A DNA stretch of 64,000 nt from Bathynomus jamesi (taxonomy: Eukaryota > Arthropoda > Malacostraca > Isopoda > Cirolanidae), in assembly GCA_023014485.1 (NCBI GenBank), contig JAJOZX010000196.1, positions 1,324,501 to 1,388,500 on the forward strand, read 5' to 3'. The notes under the pieces were generated by a model. The model made no database searches, was not told the origin of the DNA, and saw only the letters and a program-made list of their open reading frames with translations. Shown piece by piece: positions 55,147 to 64,000 of the stretch (positions within the stretch are counted from its first letter, which is position 1; each line of letters opens with the position of its first letter). The translations under genes were made by a program, and so were the position numbers.

Positions 55147-56393
55147 TTAAAAGTCTGTGACCACGTTCCTGAAACGATCAACTTCTATTAGTGCCTGTGA
55201 TTCGAGGTACACGAGTACACTAATAGGCGCGTCTATAGGCTTGGCAAATTCCAACCTGACTGAGATATTCCCACTCTGCTGTGGAGTTAAATGTGTATTT
55301 GCGCCAGCAGACAAGTCAGGCATAATATCAAATTAATAAATTAATATCAAATTATGATCCAGACTACTATATGCTCTCGCGCAGGGCGGGAACACAGCGT
55401 CTGATGGGTAGTCCGTAATTATGGTCCCTCCCAAAGCGATGCCATTTACGTATAGAGTAATATTTTAAGGCCGAAATTCTCAAATTTAAAGGCACTCTTT
55501 TTATATTTTCCATTCGTCGAGGCGTGGTCCTGCATTCCAATTAATATCCTTTTAGGTAGGACTCCAAAGGCCACGTTTTCTAGTTGCTTCGAGGCCAACC
55601 CGGCGGGCACCGTGTGTAGTTTGATCTGTACCCTGTTAATTGGAAATTTTACTGTGGCGTGTATTAAGTCTTTCTCAATTTCTATTTGTTTTGGCGAACT
55701 TAATTTCACTCGGCGTATACGCAACTAAGTCTCCATGATGTGAATCACAACGGGTTTCGCGCCCTCTTCTTGATCAGACCCCAGATTTTTGCAGATCTCA
55801 GGAATCGTCCGAGTAAGCTTCAACTTCATATCCACCCCGTTCATAAGCAGTTTCTCCTGGAATGTGAAATCTGTATGAAGACGTCCAAAACATTCGTATA
55901 TCTTTTTTTTAGAATTTTTAAATTTATCCTTTATACCATTATCATCTTTAGTATGGTAATATCCCTCGGCGGTTAAAAAAGTATCCTTCGCTTCTTTTGA
56001 AAAGTTGAGGACATTTTCCAGATAGGCTCATAGGTGGTAGTACCCCGTTTCTACCGAGATGTTAACCTGGTTTAAAAACACCTCACACTGACTGAATATG
56101 GAGTGTAAAAAGTTGGTTTCAGGGTATGCAGAGTAACTATCATCGCAGTCCGTTCCATCAGAATGGGCTATACGCACCTTAGCGTACATGTGCATGCAGC
56201 TCGGGTCAAAAAAGTAAGGGCCTGAGCTGGGTATCACGAATTCTCTAGGGGCACTCGGCGAACTAATTGTGTTTAATGGGTTAATTGTAATAAAGTCGCT
56301 ATGCTCAATAGAGACCTCAGTGGGGGGCATATCAAAGAGGGACAGTTCCGATTTACAGCATTGTGAACTACACGGATGGATGAAACGCGCCAT
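55147..56393 (-). pseudogene. P2 capsid protein, F54H12.2-like
   Basis: Same family as P1, but the middle deleted there is present here (VLNFSKEAKDTFLTAEGYYH, LLMNGVDMKLKL). Start MARFIHPCSSQCCKSEL at 56,393. Broken by stops near 56,030 and 55,725 and by frame changes after about 55,450. The total span of 1.25 kb is close to the usual family length. Confidence 0.78.
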
Positions 56394-56481
56394 GACGAGT
56401 CAGAAATAGTGCTACCACCCTCGACAAGTATTAGTCAGCCTATGATTCGTGAGAGTAGTGTCCTCAGCTTATATCAGTTAA

Positions 56482-56856
56482 AAAAATGATCAGCCATAGG
56501 TTTCATACGCTTAGAGCACTTCTTTTTTTAATTTCCTTTTACGTTTAGCGCCACGTGATGGTAACCCCTTCTTCCTGGCAGATCTCTTCTTTCGCCACCA
56601 CGCATTTTTCTCTTTGCATCTTTGATGATTTCGTCCCGTGTACGTTTTAAATGTTTTTTAGAGCTTCTTTAGGCTTAGTTCCGCCCATTATGTCTTCTGC
56701 CTCGTTAAAACCAGTTTGTAACGCCTTCCGCCCTAGGTACCTGGCACCCCTCTTCAATAGTGAGACAACGGTGCGTAATATGGATGAAAAATGAATCCAA
56801 GTCCACTCCCACGCTGTTATCTCACTCTTCGGTAGACTGTGAATGGCCTTCGAGTC
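56482..56856 (-). pseudogene. P2 pX-like basic protein
   Basis: GSGLGFIFHP, then ARYLGRKALQTGFN and TKPKEA in changing frames, and a basic tail ending DHFF-like. It is collinear with the P1 gene but has several stops and frame changes. Confidence 0.6.
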
Positions 56857-59154
56857 ATTATAAACGGCGAAAGTGTAGTTTCACTGTTAAGCTCCCATCA
56901 CCGAACGGGAAATTTTTTCCCTCAATCGTTCTTATTTATATCGAGATGTTGGTTAATAGATTAGTCGCAACATTCACATAATGGGGCTTGTCATATGTAA
57001 TGCTCAAACTTTTCCCTCTATGGTTGGGGATGTGTGCAATGCGCAGCAGGCACGCCTAGGTCTCCCCAAAAAATTGGTGCTCTACGATATTGCTGTAAAT
57101 ATAGCACATCTCTGGGGACGGAGAGCTTTCTTCCAATTTCCCCATCTTCAATTGATACATTAAGCTGGACAAGTCATGCTGTGTCTCGTGAAAGGTATCT
57201 CTTTGGAGAGCTGCGCTATATCGGCCCTCAGCCACAATTGTGAACAGCTTTTTATCTTTAATATTTCTACTAAACGTTGAATTTAACTTCACTGTGCATG
57301 CAGGCGTGTTTATGTTTACTCGGGTGTGTCACTTTTGGACTTTTTTGGAAAAGTTATGGTGCTTACCTCTTGTATTGCGACAAATTGACCACAAACTATG
57401 AATAAACCAAAAAAACAATCGGGTAATATTTAGGGTCCACGCCCCCCATTTGAAAAATAAGCCCCCTATTCACACAAAAAATGGTGATTTTTGGAGATAT
57501 TTTTGGTCATAGTTTCCTTACTAATCATCGTATTTCAAATATTTTGCTACCAAAATGTAGAGAATAACGGTATCCTCTTATTGTGAACGTTTTTAAAACT
57601 ATTTTAGTTGTATACAGTGCTGATATTTGAGTGGACCTTATGAAATTTTTCCCTCTGTTTTCATTTCTATAAAATTTATTTACAGTATTTCCAGGTTTTA
57701 TCTACAAAATGTATGCAAATATAACCAAATGTATGATAAATTTGCTTTTCTTTCAGAATTCTATTATAGATTTGCTTAATTTCCTAGTTTATTAAAATTA
57801 GTCAATAGTCATGGCTAACAGTAAGCCAATATTAAGAACAGACCTAAGAAAATATGATTCTTTATTGGGAAAGTTAGTGGAAGATATATGCGCAAAAGAA
57901 GGAAGCATGCTTCCAACGAATAGTGAAGTTCTCAGTCACTTTTTCTTCTTGAGAAGGGATCAAATGAAAAGCGACAATGTGTCAAAGGAAGAAAACATTT
58001 TGAGAGTATTAGATAAGGTAGAAAAGGTGTGGATTATGGCTGGCATACCATCAAAATCCGTTAGAAAGCAGAAAGGACCCAAAAAAATGTGTGATTTGAT
58101 AAAAGAGCATGAGAAGTTGAGTAAAAATATAAAGAAGAAATGTTATGAAACCCAAAAAAACATCTTTTCTGTCTCGTTTAGATAACTTATTTAATATATC
58201 AACTGAAAATGTATGTAATGAGATCCAAAATGATACATTGAGAACTATACAACAAAAGAATGAGGATCTTCGCTTTTTGGAAGATCAGCGAAGTGCTACA
58301 ATATATTCTCTGGGTCCGATCGATAAAGCTTATGTAGCCAAACTGATCAAAAAGACTGCTAGAATAGAAGGTGAAGAACGAAGAAAATTGAAAGAAAAAG
58401 AACGAAAGGCATTAGAAGAAGACACAAACTTGAATCATCTGAAGGCGTTAGTGGACTCAAGTAATGGTGAAGATGATTTTACTCCGAGCCCAGGCCCAAC
58501 AAAACGTCCTAAGTTACTACAGTCAACATTAATATCTAATACAGCTGATCGTTTAGGACTATCATTCGGACAACGCTCGACATTTGCATCTGTCTGTGGT
58601 AGCAGCTGAATGTGGGCTAGATTTAAAAGAGATGTCATTATCGAAAAGTACTTCTGCGCGAGCTGCGAAGAAGTCGAGGAAAGCTACTGCTGACACTATT
58701 AAAGAGTCGTTCAACCCACCTCAATATTGTGTAGTCCACTGGGACAGCAAAATGATACTGAATGTTTCAGGAGGAAAGCAGGATCGATTGGCAATACTTA
58801 TATCGGGAAAGAATGTTGAGAAACTTCTCTCGATACCCGATATCGGTGTCTCAACTGGATCGACACAAGCTTGTACTGTTTTTAGCACAATCCAAGAATA
58901 GAAATTACAGGATAAGGTTTACGGAATGGTATTCGATACTATTTTATCCAATACTGGCTGGATAAAAGGGGCTTGTAAAGTACTGGAAGACCTCTTTGGA
59001 AAAAAATTATTATGGCTCGCTTGTCGCCGCCATATGGCAGAACGAGTTTTGTCAACAGTGTATGTAAAGGTATTTGGAAAATCTACTTCACCCGAAAACG
59101 AATCTTTCAAGACCTTCAGAGATGTTATATGGGAGAAGCTAGATCCTAAGCCGT

Positions 59155-59626
59155 GACCGGACAGCTCATACCAGGACAACACATACCCGGACAACTCAGA
59201 CCCGGACAACTCAGACCTAGACAACTCATACCTAGGACAACTCATACCTAGGACAACTCATACTCTCTTCAACAATTACCACCCCAATGTTGATCTTTTC
59301 ATCTATATCCACCCCGAAAGTTTAAACTCTGCAGATTAACCAAAATAAGATAAGAAAACAATAACAACAAATTTATTATTTATTGCAAGCATATAATAAA
59401 TAGAGAACCATTATTTACATAGGATAAAATTTGAATGCCCGGTTAGGTCAACTGTACGCCCTTGACGATTGGTTAGGTTTAGTCGTGATATTTTCGTTAG
59501 TTTTAACGAAAATATCACGACTAAACCTAACCAATCGTCAAGGGCGTACAGTTGACCTAACTGGGCATTCAATGAACCCAACCGGGTATTCAGTTGACCT
59601 AACCGGGCATTCAATGAACCTAACTG

Positions 59627-59663
<37 letters not shown>

Positions 59664-59955
59664 CTTGCATGAATTTTAAATGTTTAAATTTAATTTTTAA
59701 TTTTACAAAATAAATGTTTTCATTAATTTTAAAAATAAATGTTTTCATTTCAAAATGTTTTCATTAATAACTTGCATGAATTTTAAATGTTTGAATTTAA
59801 TTTTTAATTTTACAAAATAAATGTTTTCATTAATTTTTCATTTTTTTCTGGTCCAAGGTATGAGTTGTCCTAGGTATGAGTTGTCCTAGGTATGAGTTGT
59901 CCGGGTATGAGTTGTCTGGGTATAAGTTGTCCTGGTGTGAGCTGTCCTGGTATGA
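59155..59955. mobile_element. Foldback with inverted minisatellite arms
   Basis: Left arm: repeated GGACAACTCATACC(T/C)AG units (59,155-59,262). Right arm: their complements TAGGTATGAGTTGTCC (59,855-59,955). Between them is a near-perfect 60-70-bp hairpin (about 59,433-59,572) of GGTTAGGTCAACTG-type sequence, followed by GGTATTCAGTTGACCTAACC repeats, (TA)n, and a duplicated AT-rich block. It interrupts the transposase of D between KLDPK and KQPFKQ. No target duplication is certain. Confidence 0.8.
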
Positions 59956-60696
59956 ACTGTCCTAGAACCATACTAAGCAACCCTTCAAACAGCTATCTAT
60001 CAATGACAGACATCTGAAGGACCTGAAAAAATGCGTCATAGATTTTATGACAGATTTGCTTAAAGATAACCAGAGCCTTCCCAGGGATGATTACAAAGAG
60101 GTAGCTGAAACAACTATGCTCGTTTTAGGAGAAATTCCTGCCAGAGGAATACACTGGATCAAGCCAGGAGCTCTCCATCATGCCAGATGGATGGCTGTCA
60201 TATTGTATACGAATAAGATGTTAGCATTTTCAGACCAAGCCAGATATGATAATGTTACAATAAAAAAGCTGGAAAGAGTATGCTTGTTTACATCACTGAT
60301 CTACTCCAAGTACTGGCTATCAGTCATCAACCCACTTGAGACTCCTGAAAATGACCTCCTCCTATACAACGAATTAGTTCAGTACAAAAAGATTGACATG
60401 GAAGTAGCGGAAGCTGCCCTCAACACTCTAAAAGGTCATTACTGGTACCTATCTGAAGAACCTGTAACCCTTTCTCTCTTTAGAGATTTACCTAGTAGTG
60501 AAAAGGACAAGGTGGCCAAAAAACTTTCCTCTTTCAATCAACCACCAGAATTCAAACAGGGTAAGCTGATACTTCTCATCCTAAAAGGACGAATTAAAAT
60601 TCAGCAATTAGTTGGTCCAAACTCATGGTTTGTATTCAAAGTCCTTGGTTCAACGGGAGATTGGATAAGGACTCCAGCTGTAACGTGGGACAGCAA

Positions 60697-61592
60697 CAGA
60701 GATGGGCAGTATCTTGATTTTAAGATACAAAAAGTATCTTAAGATACAAGATACGTATCTGAGATACGTATCTTAGACACTTTATTTTTGGAGGATCTTG
60801 AGAAGTATCTAAGATACATTTTGTCATGTAGCTTGTATCCCGGGATACACTTTCAAAGATACTTTCATAAGATACTTTTTAAATAGAGACGCTAATAACT
60901 ATTCATGAAATATGATCATATCTGACGCACGTTGAAGCAGGCCGGCGATTACTGTTACATGTTTGTACATGAATACTACCGTTGCGCTGCGCGCACAGTC
61001 TCGGCACAGACGTACTCAGGTTTCATCTTGTATCCCGCGGTTTTAACATGTTTTAACATGATTAAAAATCAGGAATTATACATATATTTGCTTATTCCTG
61101 CAAATATATTTATTATGAGGAAAACTTTATTTTTTCCTCGTGAGTAGGTAACTGAGCATACCTGTATTAACAATTTATTTGAAATACATAAATTGAAAAA
61201 GTGTGGTTTATTTTATTTTTCCATACCTAAAAATTTTCAGGATTATTTATACATATTTACTTTGTGCTTTTCTTTTAGTTATATCACTATATGAATACTG
61301 AGATATGAAGTACCATTGATTTGGCATTTATTTATATCCAGAAAATATAATAATAAACAATTGAATGAGACAACTCGTGCGCTCATGGCTCACCAGGTGA
61401 AACTAAACTCAAATAATTATTCTTTCAAAAGTATCTTGTATCTTAAAAATGTATCTTGTATCTGTAACTTGTATCTGTATCTTGAAGATACAGTTTTTTC
61501 GAGTATCTTGTATCTGTATCTCAGATACATTTTTGTTGGGTATCTTGTATCTGTATCTCAGATACAATTTCCAAGTATCTTGCCCATCTCTG
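60697..61592. mobile_element. hAT non-autonomous element (CAGAGATGGGC ends)
   Basis: Ends CAGAGATGGGC and its complement. Exact 8-bp duplication GACAGCAA (60,689-60,696; 61,593-61,600). Both ends are filled with TATCTTGTATCT/AAGATACA repeats. Tip and duplication length fit hAT. No transposase; 896 bp. Confidence 0.94.
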
Positions 61593-62994
61593 GACAGCAA
61601 CAATGATTTTCAACGGATGAAGAGAATACTCTCTTCAACTAAGGTTGTTAATGACACTGCAGAAAGGGGTATCAAACTTTTGCAGGATTTTCACGGCTCA
61701 TGTAGGGATGAAGGTGAATTTCAGGCATTGCTTCAAGTTGTAGAGGAAAACAGGCGTGTTTTTCCAAAGTTTTCCAAACAAGGTCTCTTGAATTTGTAAT
61801 TTCTTTCCATTTATAATTTCATTTCATTTACAATTTTTCATTATAATTTCAAGAATAGCACTTTGTTTCTATTTAATTAAAATTGTTTTGTGTTTGTATT
61901 TCATTATAAAAAATTAAAAAAAAACGATGGGGCTTTGCATATTATTTTAGATTAATAAAAATTTAAGTCTACAGTTGTCATTTTTTTTTTTGCAAAATTT
62001 ACTAATTTTAATCAACTGAACATGTACAAAGTTGTTCCCACTTTGAATCTCTAAACCAAAAAAGTGTTGCTCATTTAAGCCCATCTGCTTTTTTTATTTA
62101 TATTTTCAAAGCCCATCGCCGCAGAACTGCATTGGGATGATGCTCTATGAATGGCGGTGACATCCAAAGTATATAAGATAATATTTTATTGCAGTTCAGA
62201 TCTTCCAAAGATATAAAACAGCAGCATTTTTCTCTTAGAAAATGCATCAAAATGACCAAAGAGATATAAAAATGTAATAAATTTAACTCAAAGGTTAATA
62301 AAAACTATTCAGATTGAAACGCATTATTATTCTCTACATTTTGGTAGCAAAATGTTTGAAATACGATGATTAGTAAGGAAACTATGACCAAAAATATCTC
62401 CAAAAATCACCATTTTTTGTGTGAATAGGGGGCTTATTTTTCAAATGGGGGGCGTGGACCCTAAATATTACCCGATTGTCTTTTTTTTTGGTTCATTCAT
62501 GATTTTTGGTCAATTTGTCATCATATAAAAGGTAAGCACCATAACTTTTCAAAAAAAGTCCAAAAGTGACAACCTAATGTTTACGACTTCAAAAAGTAAA
62601 TCGCTTGTCAGGTACGACTTTTCAAGATTCTTGTTTAACCCCGTCACAATGTCCATGGCAGTATCATAATGCCCGATTCCTAGCGATACATTTGTGCTAT
62701 AGTACCGTTCCTCACCGAACAGGACTGAACGCATAGTATTGTCTTAGGTTATGCCTAATTTTTCGCACTCATCGATTCTTCTAAGGATCAAAAATATGAT
62801 TTGCTCATTTTCAAGAGTTAAAAATTTGGAGACTAACTGAAGTTCACATAAGCCCACCTCATACGAATTACGCTCCAATTCAAGGGGTTCGTGGAGTTCT
62901 GTCACAAAGTTGGCGAAGGTGTTGTTAGGATGTACAGACAGAGAAGAAGAGGACGGGAGTGTGACATAGAAGTGGCTAGGCGCCATGTTGCATA

Positions 62995-64000
62995 CTAATT
63001 AAGCTTCATTATTGCAGCAGCTTTTATATAGGTGTTGAAGCTTTCTGGGTAACCCAGCCATTTCACCAGGTACATTTTTCTCTTTCCTGAACCTTTGCTG
63101 CCTAAACTTTTTTCAATTTTAAACACACTTTTTCCTAAATTAAATGTCACTTTCTGCAACTCCTCGCGGTAAAAGCCTCCTGCGATCTCTTCCCTATTCA
63201 AATCTTCAACGTAATACATCATTATCTCGCCTTTAGGTCTCATAGCACGAACTTTAAAAATCTCACGTGTCCATCCTTGCTCAAATTCCTTCGCGAATTT
63301 ATTTCCCGAACGTGATAGCCATACATAATTAATCATTGATTTTGAAATGTGTAGAGTGTGGTGGCGGTGCTCCATCTCTTCTCACATCTGGCAGCGCACC
63401 TCTTTCTAAAACTTCGTGAGGCGTTGTGCCAATCGTACGGTGGTGTGAACGGTTGTATGATAAAGCCAATGCCCCGAAAACGTTTATATATCTGTATGTG
63501 TTTTTATGTGTAAAATAGCGATGCATGCGCTCCTTATGGTACGTTGAACTCTTTCAGCTACAGAGGCCTTATGTAGTGAACTGCTAGTGGAGTAACTGAT
63601 ATTAAACTCTGTCAGCATGTTCTGAAAAGCGCAACCTATAAATTCTTTCCCCATATCCGTACAAAAATAGCCAGGAACCCTTTCTTCTTTTAACATCAAC
63701 GTTTTGGTCGCTTTAGCAACTGTTTCAGGCGACTTATTTTTCAGGGGAATTAGCCACAAATATCTAGAGAATACATCTATTATGAATAGGATGTAGCGGT
63801 ATCCGTCATTATACACTGAATATCTTTGCATGTCTGTTAAATCCGCTTGCCAAATAGAGGCAATCGAATCTGCGGTTGTCTTGGCCGTTTTAAGCCTTTT
63901 TCTCACCTGTTTATGAAGTGTATAAGCATCCTGTTCCCGCAAAAACCGCTCAACATCTTTTTTCCTTACACTGTAAACACCTCTGTACTGTCTATTAACG
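62995..64000 (-). pseudogene. P2 integrase with chromodomain (N-terminus outside window)
   Basis: Core: SIWQADLTDMQ (Asp), IDVFSRYLWLIPL, CTDMGKEFIG (Asp), KASVAERVQRTI (Glu), and then a one-base frame change before MHRYFTHKNTYR. NRSHHRTIGTTPHEVLERG follows, a second frame change near 63,350, and the chromodomain-like YLVKWLGYPESFNTYI. Ends with a stop at 62,995-62,997. Unlike P1, the second-Asp box keeps the usual GKEF wording. Confidence 0.85.

Larger units (their letters stand above)
57811..61799 (+). pseudogene. Transposase of element D (WDGK/FDTTASNTG family), three pieces
   Basis: Piece 1 (57,811-59,155): N-terminus MANSKPILRTDLRKYDSLL, a Lys-rich linker, VVHWDSKMI (Asp), MVFDTILSNTGWIKG (Asp; the usual TTAS is altered) and LACRRHMAERVL (CxxH). 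Frame changes lie near 58,150 and 58,600 and a stop at 58,899. Piece 2 (about 59,960-60,696): PRDDYKEVAETTM and HHARWMAVILYTN (RW). Piece 3 (61,593-61,799): VVNDTAERGIKLLQDF (Glu candidate) and a stop after GLLNL. Joining 60,696 to 61,593 across the hAT MITE keeps the frame. Confidence 0.75.
57320..62577 (+). mobile_element. hAT-like transposon D with ~250-bp inverted ends
   Basis: Left end TCGGGTGTGTCACTTTTGG; right end inverted TAGGTTGTCACTTTTGG. The inverted repeat extends ~250 bp on each side (57,320-57,566; 62,330-62,577), including AATATTTAGGGTCCACGCCC. The 8-bp duplication ATGTTTAC is exact (57,312-57,319; 62,578-62,585). It carries a plus-strand transposase of the same family as A, itself interrupted by two younger insertions (about 59,155-59,955 and 60,697-61,592). 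Confidence 0.93.
56860..62986 (-). pseudogene. P2 penton/minor-capsid-like gene, split by transposon D
   Basis: N-terminal part 62,986-62,578: MAPSHFYVTLPSSSSL, YEVGLCELQL, a stop after CEKLGIT, then RYYSTNVSLG. Transposon D (57,320-62,577) interrupts at ATGTTTAC. The C-terminal part 57,319-56,860 resumes with TVKLNSTFSRNIKDKKLF, YIYSNIVEHQF and KNFPFGDGSLTVKLHF. Collinearity with P1 identifies the break point. Confidence 0.75.
39733..64000. mobile_element. P2: Polinton element, right end outside the window
   Basis: Starts AGTAGTATGGGCATAAAAGG after candidate target AGTTTC (39,727-39,732), inside the Penelope element. Gene order from the left: spliced plus-strand gene (42,026; 54,388), then minus-strand protease, capsid, pX-like, penton-like and integrase, exactly as in P1. 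It is inflated by a 10.9-kb LTR element and by transposon D. Nearly all genes are broken. The ATPase and further genes would lie beyond 64,000. Confidence 0.9.

Overview
The window is eukaryotic, very AT-rich and built almost entirely of nested transposable elements. I found no cellular host gene. It looks arthropod, probably crustacean and perhaps decapod. The grounds are TTAGG-type telomere-like runs, promoters with a TCAGTT initiator, abundant (TA)n and (AC)n microsatellites, and jockey/CR1-type fragments of the kind I know from decapod genomes. The species call is inference.

The backbone is three Maverick/Polinton elements that share terminal sequence (5'-AGTAGTATGG...GCAAAATGGAC...). P0 is only a right end, finishing at 6,901. 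P1 is complete (14,815-33,349, 18.5 kb), with inverted ends and an exact 6-bp target duplication GAGGTG (14,809-14,814 and 33,350-33,355). P2 starts at 39,733 and runs off the right edge. P0 and P1 sit inside copies of one non-LTR retrotransposon family (ORF1 with PHD-like and CCCH fingers). P2 sits inside a Penelope-like element.

P1 carries one tightly packed minus-strand block: packaging ATPase, a small basic protein, a conserved protein of unknown role, integrase with chromodomain, a penton/minor-capsid-like protein, a pX-like basic protein, a capsid protein (F54H12.2-like) and an adenain-like protease. Several genes are joined by overlapping or near-overlapping stop/start codons. Two plus-strand genes flank the block: a spliced gene near the left end (two exons, also present in P2) and an unknown gene at 27,992-32,201 with an Inr+DPE promoter. 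No DNA polymerase B gene is visible in P1. P2 has the same order from the spliced gene through the integrase. Every Polinton gene checked in detail has breaks except the ATPase, the small basic protein and the 229-residue protein of P1.

The Polintons have been invaded in turn. Four transposons with TAGGG-like ends and 8-bp duplications (A 18,887; B 29,277; C 43,253; D 57,320) encode two families of large hAT-like transposases. A 10.9-kb LTR element without gag-pol (43,010-53,892) fills the intron of the P2 spliced gene; element C lies in its left LTR and a mariner foldback in its interior. Element D splits a P2 capsid gene and contains a hAT MITE and a minisatellite foldback.

Outside the Polintons, 1-14.8 kb holds a MITE, tandem arrays, non-LTR fragments, a broken transposon-associated gene (8,209-10,021), a SINE-like sequence and a mariner remnant. 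The stretch 33.4-39.7 kb holds the other half of the P1 host element, a hAT element with a nested foldback, CR1, hAT and mariner fragments, and a Penelope tail with a hammerhead ribozyme.
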